A program made the position numbers and the translations under genes. 62,250 nucleotides of DNA, from assembly GCA_938083135.1 (NCBI GenBank), contig CALLKY010000071.1:1-62250 (forward strand), given 5' to 3'. The notes under the pieces are model-generated. The model did no database searches, was not told the DNA's origin, and was given only the letters and a program-made list of their open reading frames with translations. This DNA comes from an uncultured Alphaproteobacteria bacterium. GTDB taxonomy: Bacteria; Pseudomonadota; Alphaproteobacteria; Bin95. This document shows positions 27,239 to 35,255 of this stretch, piece after piece (the first letter of the stretch is position 1; each line of letters starts with the position of its first letter).

Positions 27239-27517
27239 ATGGCAGGCAAGCGAGATAAACCTGAAGAGATCGTGGCGAAGCTGCGCCAGGTCGAGGTGCT
27301 ACAGGGCCAAGGTCAATCGATAGCAGACGCAGTCCGTCAGATCGGCGTGACGCAGCAGACGTTCTATAGATGGCGCAAGCAATATGGCGGGATGGGTCGT
27401 GACCAGCTTCGACGTTTGAAGGAGTTGGAGAAGGAGAACCTGCGGCTCCGCCGTGCAGTCTCGGACTTGGCTTTGGACAAGCAGATCCTGCAGGAAGCCG
27501 CACGGGGAAACTATTGA
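27239..27517 (+). CDS. IS3-family OrfA, HTH transposase subunit
   Basis: 92-residue N-terminal transposase frame: a helix-turn-helix (EIVAKLRQVEVLQGQGQSIA and ...IGVTQQTFYRWRKQYGGM) and a leucine-zipper-like coiled coil (LKELEKENLRLRRAVSDLALDKQIL) used for end binding and multimerisation. GAAGGAGG lies upstream of the ATG. It overlaps OrfB by four bases, with a slippery heptamer just before its stop. Confidence 0.93.
   Translation: MAGKRDKPEEIVAKLRQVEVLQGQGQSIADAVRQIGVTQQTFYRWRKQYGGMGRDQLRRLKELEKENLRLRRAVSDLALDKQILQEAARGNY
27505..27511 (+). other. -1 ribosomal frameshift heptamer joining OrfA and OrfB
   Basis: GGGAAAC read in the OrfA frame as cgG GGA AAC, the classical X XXY YYZ arrangement. 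It stands directly before the OrfA stop (27515-27517), and slipping back one base leads into OrfB. Such a site makes the OrfAB fusion transposase in IS3-family elements. Confidence 0.75.
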
Positions 27518-28365
27518 GCCCCGCACGCCGTCGGCGTTGTGTTGATCACGTGCGGGAGCGGCTTGGCATATCGGAGCGCCGGGCTTGCCGCACGCTTGGC
27601 CAGCATCGTTCGACGCAACGCCAGCATCCGTCGGGGCCAGCAGATGAAGCCAGCCTAACGGCCGACATCATCGAATTGGCGCGCGCCTATGGTCGATACG
27701 GCTATCGTCGCGTGACAGCTTTGCTGAACCAGGCCGGCTGGCACGTGAATCATAAACGTGTGCAGCGTATCTGGCGGCGTGAGGGGCTTAAAGTACCGCA
27801 GAAGCAGCCGAAGAAGGGCCGTTTGTGGCTGAATGACGGGTCCTGCATCCGCCTCAGGCCGGAGCGCCCTAATCATGTCTGGTCCTACGACTTCGTCCAT
27901 GACCGGACTGATGACGGACGGGTTTATCGGACGCTGAACATCATCGATGAGTTCACACGAGAGGCCCTGGCGATCCGTGTCGACCGGAAGCTGAACTCCA
28001 TTGATGTGGTGGATGCCCTGACGGACCTCTTCATCTTGCGAGGACCGCCAGCATTTATCCGCTCGGACAATGGCCCTGAGTTCATCGCCGAGAGGGTTCG
28101 GGACTGGATCGGCGCTGTAGGGAGCAAGACTGCCTACATCACCCCAGGGTCGCCCTGGGAGAACGGATATTGCGAGAGCTTCAACGCTCGGTTCCGCGAC
28201 GAACTGCTCAACGGCGAAATCTTCTACACACTCAAGGAGGCAAAGATCATCATCGAACAATGGCGACAGCACTATAACCGCAAGCGCCCACACAGCGCGT
28301 TGGGCTGGCGGCCGCCAGCCCCTGAGGCTGTCCTGCCCCTAGAGCAGAGACCGGCTATCCACTAA
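27514..28365 (+). CDS. IS3-family OrfB, DDE transposase catalytic subunit
   Basis: 283-residue catalytic part with an HTH_21-like N-terminus and an rve integrase core: first Asp in WSYDFVHD, second in IRSDNGPEF, and Glu in GYCESFNARFRDELLNGE, ending with YNRKRPHSALGWRPPAPE. It begins in the -1 frame relative to OrfA; the TTG at 27514 overlaps the OrfA stop. It is most likely made mainly as a frameshift fusion. Confidence 0.95.
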   Translation: MSPARRRRCVDHVRERLGISERRACRTLGQHRSTQRQHPSGPADEASLTADIIELARAYGRYGYRRVTALLNQAGWHVNHKRVQRIWRREGLKVPQKQPKKGRLWLNDGSCIRLRPERPNHVWSYDFVHDRTDDGRVYRTLNIIDEFTREALAIRVDRKLNSIDVVDALTDLFILRGPPAFIRSDNGPEFIAERVRDWIGAVGSKTAYITPGSPWENGYCESFNARFRDELLNGEIFYTLKEAKIIIEQWRQHYNRKRPHSALGWRPPAPEAVLPLEQRPAIH

Positions 28366-28370
28366 CATTA

Positions 28371-28399
28371 CACCCGGACTACTTAGTGGGGGCTGACCA
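28371..28399. repeat. right terminal inverted repeat of IS3 element
   Basis: Reverse complement begins TGGTCAGCCCCCACTAAGT and matches the left end with a few mismatches and single-base gaps. Confidence 0.7.
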
Positions 28400-28822
28400 G
28401 CCGCACCATGGCTATTGCTCGCTGCGCGTGTTGATCATTCCCGCGCTGCATTGCATCTTTCACACTTTGCGGCAGTCGGTTACGGCGTTCGCGCTGATGC
28501 CCTCAGCAGCTACGCCTGGGCCAAGATCGCACAACGTAGGGGCTATTTTCCAAGGTCAGTCAAATTCCGTATTGAATTCGCCGAAACAATGATCAAAGTC
28601 GCTGATTATCCCGATGAAGCAGATAGAAAATGGCGAATGGAGGCCATTTCGAAACGAATTAAAAACTGGCGTGTGACGGATCGATTCGGGCTTAAATTCT
28701 ATTCATACTGGAATGATCAACCAATTTTCAGCGCCCTTGGCGACGCCTACAAGGCCTTCGTGTGTATCTCGCGCATCCCAAAGCAAAAAGGCAGCCTCCT
28801 CACTGCGCCAAGTGGGCGGTGA
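28400..28822 (+). pseudogene. Sel1-repeat protein remnant cut off by the IS3 element
   Basis: The frame is open from the IS right end to the stop at 28822, without a credible start or ribosome site. The first part reads ALHLSHFAAVGYGVRADALSSYAWAKIAQRRG, which has the spacing of a Sel1-like repeat (A..L...Y..G.GV..D...A..W...A...G). The rest (about 90 residues) is charged and less clear. Sel1 proteins are helical-repeat scaffolds. The missing N-terminal part is not found to the left of the IS (26967-27170), so that side may also have been lost or rearranged. Confidence 0.6.
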
Positions 28823-28920
28823 AATAATTGGTAAATAGAGGTGATCACCACGCGAGGAAAACATGTCATTGATATTGTTACCAAATTCCTCTTAATATAA
28901 GCTCTAAAATCAAGAACTAC

Positions 28921-29199
28921 TTATAGTCTTTTCCTAATTTCCTCAAATAAGTAACAACTAGTGTCTATGCCTCCCTGTATGTGCCAACCTGATTGTGATC
29001 CCTTCCAAATGCGATGGAGTCTCATGCGCCCGCGTTTACTCTTGAGCTCTGTTGTCAGGAACGCCTTGATGAGAGGTCGCTCTGCGTCTGTCAGGCAGTC
29101 GCCAGCATGGGCTATAGCATTCTCAAATGTTCCGTACTCAATGACTACATCTTGGTGAAAGTGGCTACACAAACGAGAAAGGCCCTTAAATATATCCAT
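28921..29199 (-). CDS. small AT-rich protein, possible CdiI-like immunity protein
   Basis: 92-residue soluble protein starting at ATG 29199 with GGGAG just upstream. It has an N-terminal LCSHFHQDVVIEYGTFENAI motif; an (F)HQD...EYG pattern early in a protein of about 100 residues is reminiscent of a CdiI/contact-dependent-inhibition immunity family. The remainder (GWHIQGGIDTSCYLFEEIRKRL) is typical of no family I can name. Composition is AT-rich, next to the Sel1 remnant and IS3, consistent with transferred DNA. No toxin gene is beside it. The immunity call is tentative. Confidence 0.45.
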   Translation of the reverse strand: MDIFKGLSRLCSHFHQDVVIEYGTFENAIAHAGDCLTDAERPLIKAFLTTELKSKRGRMRLHRIWKGSQSGWHIQGGIDTSCYLFEEIRKRL

Positions 29200-29333
29200 G
29201 CCCACTCCCAAACTTCTTAGACCGGATTAATCACGTCCTCACATTTACGTCGCGCAGGGTATCATGAGTTAGCAGTATACGCAGACAGTATGCGCCCTAG
29301 GTTGCTATTATGATTGTTAGAATGTCGGGCAGC

Positions 29334-30113
29334 CTACTTACCCTTAAACGCCGGCTTTCGTTTTTCGAAGAAGGCGGCGCGGCCTTCTTGGAGGTCGTCT
29401 GTGGAGAAGAGGACGCCTTGGAGCTGGCCTTCCCATGCAAGCTCCTGCACGAGCGTCATGGGCCAGCGCATGGTCATGGCTTTGGTGTAGCCGACGGCAA
29501 GCGGGCCCATGGCTGCGAACTCTGCTGCGACTTCCTTAGCGCGAGTGAGCGCTTGGCCGGGGGCGGTCAGTTCATCAACCATGCCATCAGCCAGGGCATC
29601 TGACGCGGCCACATCCTCCGCCAACATGCAAATTTCTTTGGCGCGGCCAATGCCGACGCGGGCCGTTAGTGTCGCGAGCAACCCGACATCGGGCATCAGG
29701 CCAATCTTGGCGAAGGAGGCGCAAAAGCGCGCGTTATCCGCCGATATCACTTGATCCGCCAATAGAGCCACGGACAGCCCGCCACCAAACGCGCCGCCTT
29801 CGATGGCAGAGACCACTGGTTTTTCTGAATGCGCAATCTTTGCTGCGAGCCCCTGCAGGCGCGGCATCCGGCGCCGCAGCGGCATATCCATGTCGTCAAA
29901 GCCGGAAATATCACCACCGGCACAGAAGGTTCCGTTCGCACCGGTCAGAACCACAGCACGGATCGCATCGTCCGCCATGATATCTGCTACATGGCGCTCC
30001 ATATCCGACACGACGGCTTGAGACAGCGCATTCCGCTTCTTCACGTCATCCATGGTGAGGATGGCGATGGCACCGTCTTTCTCTAGGGTAGCGCCTGGAT
30101 TGTAATCGCTCAT
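29334..30113 (-). CDS. crotonase-fold enoyl-CoA hydratase/isomerase, PaaG-type (third of three)
   Basis: 259 residues with the crotonase oxyanion-hole segments (GTFCAGGDIS and EGGAFGGGLSVALLAD). The two catalytic Glu of true hydratases are absent; instead Asp142 lies in KIGLMPDVGLL, the position of the catalytic Asp in PaaG-type isomerases and 4-chlorobenzoyl-CoA dehalogenases. Isomerase or dehalogenase-like chemistry on a CoA ester is therefore more likely than hydration. It is three bases behind the next paralogue on the same strand, last in a run that starts with a TRAP-TAXI importer. Confidence 0.88.
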   Translation of the reverse strand: MSDYNPGATLEKDGAIAILTMDDVKKRNALSQAVVSDMERHVADIMADDAIRAVVLTGANGTFCAGGDISGFDDMDMPLRRRMPRLQGLAAKIAHSEKPVVSAIEGGAFGGGLSVALLADQVISADNARFCASFAKIGLMPDVGLLATLTARVGIGRAKEICMLAEDVAASDALADGMVDELTAPGQALTRAKEVAAEFAAMGPLAVGYTKAMTMRWPMTLVQELAWEGQLQGVLFSTDDLQEGRAAFFEKRKPAFKGK

Positions 30114-30116
30114 GGT

Positions 30117-30899
30117 TCAGGCTCCCTTGAAGACTGGTTTCTGCTTGGCGAAGAAAGCGCGCCTGGCCTCCGTCGCGTCTGCAGTGCCCATAAGCGCCTG
30201 TTGTGCATCAATCTCCATCGCGAACACGCTTTCAAGGTCAAACGGCCAGCGCGCAAATGCGCCTTTGATGGCACCGATGGCAAGCGGTGCGGCGGCGGCA
30301 AACTTCTCTGCCTTCGCCAGCGCCGCATCCAATGCGCTGCCCGATGGTGCCAGCACATCGACCATGCCAAGGCGCTTGGCCTCAACACCGTCTGTTACGC
30401 TGGCCAGCATCAGCATTTCCTTAGCCCGCCCCATGCCGACGCGCTGCGGCAGGGTGTACAGCAAGCCGCCGTCAGGCATCAGGCCGATCTTGTTGAATGC
30501 GGCGCAGAATTTTGCATCCTCTGCTGCCACAATATGATCCGCGGCCATAGCGACGCCGAACCCAGCGCCGTAAGCAAAGCCTTCGACTGCTGCAATGATC
30601 GGCGTTTCGCCCCGGATCATCGTGTGCAGAAATTCCCGCTGGCGGTAGACCACATGGCGGCCCTTGGCGGGTGTCATATCACCGAACAGTGTGACATCCC
30701 CACCGGCGGAGAACGTGCCCCCTGCCCCAGTGATAACGATGGCGCGCACGTTCGGGTCGCGCTCTGCCTCAGCCAGTGCTGGACCAAATACGGCTTTCAC
30801 ATCCATGGTCAACGCATTGCGCTGTTTAACATTGTTGATTGTGAGGATACGGACCGAACCATGATCCTCGACAAGCGTTTTGGGCGCGGCGTCACTCAT
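30117..30899 (-). CDS. crotonase-fold enoyl-CoA hydratase/isomerase, PaaG-type (second of three)
   Basis: 260 residues; oxyanion-hole motifs GTFSAGGDVT and EGFAYGAGFGVAMAAD, with Asp143 in KIGLMPDGGLL and no Glu at the hydratase positions. It is tandem with both neighbours at gaps of three bases, so all three are probably translated from one message. The three copies share layout but differ widely in sequence, which suggests an old duplication and division of work, perhaps as subunits or successive steps. Confidence 0.88.
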   Translation of the reverse strand: MSDAAPKTLVEDHGSVRILTINNVKQRNALTMDVKAVFGPALAEAERDPNVRAIVITGAGGTFSAGGDVTLFGDMTPAKGRHVVYRQREFLHTMIRGETPIIAAVEGFAYGAGFGVAMAADHIVAAEDAKFCAAFNKIGLMPDGGLLYTLPQRVGMGRAKEMLMLASVTDGVEAKRLGMVDVLAPSGSALDAALAKAEKFAAAAPLAIGAIKGAFARWPFDLESVFAMEIDAQQALMGTADATEARRAFFAKQKPVFKGA

Positions 30900-30902
30900 C
30901 GC

Positions 30903-31691
30903 CTAATTCCCCTGAAATACGGGTTTGCGCTTCTCGAAGAAAGCGTTCAGGCCCTCTGTCGTATCTGCACTGGTGAAAAGAATGCCCTGGCCTTGGGACT
31001 CATAGGCCAACATATCATCCAGCCCCGCCGGGAAATGTGCGAGCGCTTCCCGCGTCAAGCGGTTCGGCAATGGAGCGGCCTCAGCAAACGCCTGGGCCTT
31101 CTGGAGTGCTGCCGATAGCGCCTGGCTCTTGGGGGCAACGGCTTCAACCAAGCCAATCTCCAGCGCTTCATCAGCGGCAACCACGTCTGCCAACATCAAC
31201 ATGCGTTTGGCTTTTCCAGCTTTGACCCGCTGTGGCAGTGTCCAGAACAAGCCCATATCGCCCATCAGGCCAACCTTGCCGAAGGAGGCGCAGAACTTTG
31301 CGTCATCCGCCGCGACAATCCAGTCCGCCAGGAGCGCCAGGCTAAGCCCTGCCCCGAAGGCAAACCCTTCGACCGCCGCAACAATTGGCTTCTCGCCGCG
31401 CGCCATGGTTTCAACAGTTTGGCGGCCTGCACGGATACGATTCCGGCCTTCGAATGCCGTCATATCCTGCATGGTGGAGAGATCGCCGCCGGCAGAAAAT
31501 GTGCCACCCGCACCGGTAATCACGATGGCACGGGTCGCGTCGTCAGCCTCGATATCGTTCAGGTGGGCAACGAGTTCTGCCCGTATTTCAGGTGAAAACG
31601 CGTTACGGCGCTTTACGTTGTTCACGGTGAGAACGGCGACCGCCCCCTCCTGGGTGCGATCTACGCGGGATACCGCGTCCGTTTCACTCAT
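30903..31691 (-). CDS. crotonase-fold enoyl-CoA hydratase/isomerase, PaaG-type (first of three)
   Basis: 262 residues with GTFSAGGDLS and EGFAFGAGLSLALLAD. Asp145 in KVGLMGDMGLF takes the PaaG-type catalytic position; the hydratase Glu residues are Ser and Phe here. The gene follows the TRAP permease gene with a 26-base gap on the same strand. It is likely to act on a CoA thioester derived from whatever the TRAP-TAXI system imports; that link is inference from order alone. Confidence 0.88.
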   Translation of the reverse strand: MSETDAVSRVDRTQEGAVAVLTVNNVKRRNAFSPEIRAELVAHLNDIEADDATRAIVITGAGGTFSAGGDLSTMQDMTAFEGRNRIRAGRQTVETMARGEKPIVAAVEGFAFGAGLSLALLADWIVAADDAKFCASFGKVGLMGDMGLFWTLPQRVKAGKAKRMLMLADVVAADEALEIGLVEAVAPKSQALSAALQKAQAFAEAAPLPNRLTREALAHFPAGLDDMLAYESQGQGILFTSADTTEGLNAFFEKRKPVFQGN

Positions 31692-31717
31692 GATTCCAGC
31701 CTCTCAGAAATACGGTG

Positions 31718-33793
31718 TCAGGCGAGGCCTGGCTTCTTAGAGCCAAGCTTGCCGAGCCCCAATCCGGCCGCGACACACACAACGCCAACCATTGTTAGTT
31801 CGGCAAGGTGGAAGTCGGCGAACCCATCCGGTGCGGCAATGCAAATGCCACCGAAGAACAATATCGCCCGGCCCAAAAGACCCACAAGGCCGCCCCCCAG
31901 ATCGCCAAGGTACATGATCGCCCCCTGGATCGCGCTTGCGATAAACACGATGCCAATGATCGCCATCACGAATGAGAGGATCACCTCACCAATTGGGCCC
32001 TGGCCAATAAGCGCCGGGTTATAAACGAAGAAGAACGGCACGAAGTAGATCACCACGCCGATCTTCATAGCTTCAAACCCAGTCTGCATTGGGGGCGAGC
32101 CGGAGAGCTTGGACGCCGCGAATGCGCCAATCGCAACCGGCGGTGTGATGAAGGAAATCATCGCCCAGTACAGCATGAACAGATGCACCGCCATCGGGTC
32201 CATGCCAGTATCGACCAAGGCCGGGGCAAGGATGATCGCGAGGAACATGTAGGCCGCTGTCACCGTTAGGCCGATGCCCAGGATGAAGCTTGTCAGCGCG
32301 CCCATCATCAACAGGATCAGCGTGTTGCTGCCTGCGATATGCACGAGCTCATTGGTGAAGCCGCCAGCCATACCGGTGAACGATAGCGCGCCGATGACGA
32401 GGCCAATGGATGCCAACAGGCCGCCAAGTTCGGCCAGCAACAGGCCCATGGCGAGAATGAACTGCCGCAACTTAGCCCTGTCCCAACGATGCTTCTTCGA
32501 GAAGAGTTGGTTGATGACCAGAAGCACGACCGTTGCATAGAACGGCGCTTCCTGTTCCCGGTGCAGCGCAAGCAGCATGTAGACCAGCAGCACGAAGGAG
32601 AAGATATAATACCAGCCTTCTTTGATGGTATCCAAAACCTTCGGCAGCTCCTCACGTGGGATGCCTTTCATGTCATGCTTTTGCGCGTTCGCGTCAATCT
32701 GCATGAACAGACCGAAATAATAGAGAATTGAAGGCACAGCAGCAGCCAAAGCGATTTCGTAATATGGCAAGTTCAGGAACTCAGCCATGATGAACGCGGT
32801 GGCACCCATGATTGGTGGCATCAGCGTGCCGCCCGTTGAAGCGCAGGCCTCAACACCGCCCGCATAGGCAGGTTTGAACCCGACGCGCTTCATAGCTGGA
32901 ATTGAGAGTGTGCCAGTCGTCAACACGTTGGTCACAACACTACCGCTCATGGAGCCCATGAGACCGGAGGCGAAAATCGCCACCTTCGCCGGCCCGCCCC
33001 GCACATGCCCAAGCAGTGCAAAAGCGAAGTTAATGAAGAATGCGCCAGCACCTGTGAACTGCAGCGCAACGCCGAAGATCAGGAAGCCAAACACGAGATA
33101 TGCGAAGGCGCGCATCGGAATGCCTAGCAGGCCTTCCTCACTCAGGATCAACAGTGCCGCTGATTCCAGCAGTGTAAACGTAGCGCCAGAAAGTGCATTC
33201 GGCAGCCAGGACGCGTCCGCCCAGAGCAAATAAGAGGATGCCAGCGACGTCACGAAGAAGATTGACCAACCGCCGGTGCGTCGTCCAATTTCAATGGCAT
33301 AAGCCCAGGCGACCAAGCAGATAATCTGCGTGTCGCGAGGCGCATCATATTCCCAAGCTTCGTCCAAAATCTTCTGCGCCATGAATACGAAGTAGAGCAT
33401 CAAGGCGACCACGCCGACGCCCAAAATCACATCATAAAAGGGGACTTTCGATCTGTCCTGCGAGGCATAGGTTGGGAAAAGGATGAAAACCATCGGCCCA
33501 AGTGCCGCGAGCAAAATATAGTAATAGCGCGTGTCGATGATGATGAATTTGTTCCATTCCTGATCAATCAAGCCAATGGCTTTGAGACCTGCGGAGATAT
33601 CATCAAGGAAGAAGCCGGTATTAAAAATCTGGTTCGTCGCAAGGACGACGATGAAGATGATTGAGCATGTAAATAGGAATGACCAAAACGGCGTTAGCGT
33701 CCGGTAACGGGCGAGTTCTTGCTCTTGCTCGACCTGTTCAAGGCGGCGATGCACCTCATCCGAAAAACCTTGGCTTTCGTTCGTATCAGCCAT
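31718..33793 (-). CDS. TRAP transporter permease, fused small and large subunits (TAXI type)
   Basis: 691-residue inner-membrane protein with a soluble helical N-terminus (about 1-30), an N-terminal four-helix DctQ-like part and a twelve-helix DctM-like part, the fused form used with TAXI binding proteins. Motifs include GLMGSMSGSVVTNVLTTGTLSIPAMKR, GTLMPPIMGATAFIMAEFL and MISFITPPVAIGAFAASKL. ATG 33793 is chosen because the preceding 30 codons lack family similarity. TRAP systems use a sodium gradient to import organic acids and related solutes. It lies 182 bases after the TAXI gene. Confidence 0.93.
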   Translation of the reverse strand: MADTNESQGFSDEVHRRLEQVEQEQELARYRTLTPFWSFLFTCSIIFIVVLATNQIFNTGFFLDDISAGLKAIGLIDQEWNKFIIIDTRYYYILLAALGPMVFILFPTYASQDRSKVPFYDVILGVGVVALMLYFVFMAQKILDEAWEYDAPRDTQIICLVAWAYAIEIGRRTGGWSIFFVTSLASSYLLWADASWLPNALSGATFTLLESAALLILSEEGLLGIPMRAFAYLVFGFLIFGVALQFTGAGAFFINFAFALLGHVRGGPAKVAIFASGLMGSMSGSVVTNVLTTGTLSIPAMKRVGFKPAYAGGVEACASTGGTLMPPIMGATAFIMAEFLNLPYYEIALAAAVPSILYYFGLFMQIDANAQKHDMKGIPREELPKVLDTIKEGWYYIFSFVLLVYMLLALHREQEAPFYATVVLLVINQLFSKKHRWDRAKLRQFILAMGLLLAELGGLLASIGLVIGALSFTGMAGGFTNELVHIAGSNTLILLMMGALTSFILGIGLTVTAAYMFLAIILAPALVDTGMDPMAVHLFMLYWAMISFITPPVAIGAFAASKLSGSPPMQTGFEAMKIGVVIYFVPFFFVYNPALIGQGPIGEVILSFVMAIIGIVFIASAIQGAIMYLGDLGGGLVGLLGRAILFFGGICIAAPDGFADFHLAELTMVGVVCVAAGLGLGKLGSKKPGLA

Positions 33794-33975
33794 GAAAACA
33801 ATCCTTGTCTTGCGCACTTCTGGCGCGGTCAGTCTAACTACTGCTGTAGGGTATAACGGGGGACCCCAAACACGTTTCCGCATCCAGGGTCCTGAGCCGT
33901 ATCAACTATCGAATTACGCTGGCCGCCGCCTCACGGCCGAAACTGCAAGGCGACGGAGATGCGTATATCGTCAGA

Positions 33976-35136
33976 TCACTTCGGGTCTGGCCATTCGGTC
34001 CAGACAGGAGCGAAACCGGCAGCTTTCAAAGCTTCTGCACGGTTGCTCTTCCATGCAGCGTAGAAAGTTGCGTCGTCATTGTCTTTATGGGTCGCACTTG
34101 TGGTTTTCCAAGCAGCGGCAACAACGTCCTGACGACGGAGCATATTGTCCGTGTTCTCTTGGTCAGCAGCCGTCCACTTGCCGATTTCCTTGTAGTAGCG
34201 GATCGCACCGTTGTGGATTGGAACAACCCAGGAAAGCTTCTGGTTGTCGATGTTCCAGCCCTTCATGCCAGGCGCCGCATCTTTCATGGAATCGTAGCTT
34301 TCGAACAACGTCTTCGTCATGGAGTAAGCAACGTCGTCAGAGATGTTCGGATAGGACATGAAGACTGGGTACGGGTACAGAGCGCCTTCAAGTGGCTTGT
34401 CCTTGGAGAGGCCAACACCATCGGTGCAGAGCTTCTTGATGTAGTAAGGACCAGCTTCGAAGAAACGCGCCCAACCTGCTTCATCACTATGCGGCGTTGC
34501 GGGCCAAGAAAGACCACGTGGCGTCGCTTCCTGCTTGCGCGGATAGTTGGAGATGGTGGATGTGAATGCGATATCGGCTTTGCCGTTCGCAATCGCTTCC
34601 TGAGCAGCGCGGCTTCCGCCGAATTCAACCCGCTGAACATCGTCCCACGTCAGGCCAGCAAACCGCAGATACGTGTAAACATTATAGTTCAACGCAGGGG
34701 CAGCCTTAATCACGGCTACGCGCTTGCCTTTGAGATCATAGGCGGTTTTCACGCCAAGATCGCCAGCAACGTACGGGATCAGGCAGTTATCGCCGAAGTT
34801 AAAGGCAAGAACACGGGTCTTTTGTGGACCCCAGGAGCGCTTGGCAAACACGAATGCCGCTTCCTGGCTCATAAAGGTACCGAGACCGTTGAACGAGAAA
34901 TCTGCTTTGCCGGAGCGCACAGGCGCTAGACGGGACAGATCGTTCTTGCCCGGCAGGACACGCATCGTCACGCCAGCTTGGTTCTTCAGGGCAGCGCCCA
35001 AGGCGACTGCCTGGCTGTAACCGGATGTGCCGACGCCATAAGCCGTCAACATGACCTTCTTCGGCAATTCCGCCATGCTTGGCGCCGCGAGGGCGGCAGC
35101 CATAGCGCCCGCGGTAGCCGCAACTGCTAATCTCAT
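33976..35136 (-). CDS. TAXI-family TRAP transporter solute-binding protein
   Basis: Periplasmic binding protein of 386 residues with a signal peptide (about 1-22, ending APSMA). The TAXI-type start LTAYGVGTSGYSQAVALGAALK and the segment VKTAYDLKGKRVAVIKAAPALN are characteristic, as is the paired W-rich C-terminus. It is the first gene of the run TAXI > TRAP permease > three crotonases. Ligand unknown; TAXI proteins bind small organic acids or amino acids such as glutamate. Confidence 0.93.
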   Translation of the reverse strand: MRLAVAATAGAMAAALAAPSMAELPKKVMLTAYGVGTSGYSQAVALGAALKNQAGVTMRVLPGKNDLSRLAPVRSGKADFSFNGLGTFMSQEAAFVFAKRSWGPQKTRVLAFNFGDNCLIPYVAGDLGVKTAYDLKGKRVAVIKAAPALNYNVYTYLRFAGLTWDDVQRVEFGGSRAAQEAIANGKADIAFTSTISNYPRKQEATPRGLSWPATPHSDEAGWARFFEAGPYYIKKLCTDGVGLSKDKPLEGALYPYPVFMSYPNISDDVAYSMTKTLFESYDSMKDAAPGMKGWNIDNQKLSWVVPIHNGAIRYYKEIGKWTAADQENTDNMLRRQDVVAAAWKTTSATHKDNDDATFYAAWKSNRAEALKAAGFAPVWTEWPDPK

Positions 35137-35255
35137 AAAGTTTCCTCCCAGGGTTTATTCGCCGAGACAATGCTTGCTGCCTCGATCTCCTGAGAGTTTC
35201 GCAAGGCGGGACGCAGTAAGTCAATCCCGCTGAAAACTTCATCTTTTTTATAAAA

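Larger units (their letters stand above)
27171..28399 (+). mobile_element. complete IS3-family insertion sequence
   Basis: About 1.23 kb with two overlapping frames and imperfect terminal inverted repeats of roughly 28 bases beginning TGG. GCCG occurs next to both ends (27166-27169, one base from the left end; 28400-28403 at the right), a possible four-base target duplication if the left end is one base further out. All transposase residues are intact, so the element may be recent and active. It has landed at the start of a Sel1-repeat gene. Confidence 0.88.

Noticed and set aside
28386-28592. 68-residue ORF just after the IS3 element
   Set aside because: Out of frame with the Sel1-like sequence, no ribosome site, begins in the IS inverted repeat.
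33794-33975. Possible stem (GGCCG / CGGCC) between TAXI and TRAP permease genes
   Set aside because: Only five base pairs with an eight-base loop; much weaker than the stems in the two ABC operons, so not listed as a feature.
34087-34929. 280-residue plus-strand ORF inside the TAXI gene
   Set aside because: Antisense shadow; the minus-strand TAXI gene is certain.
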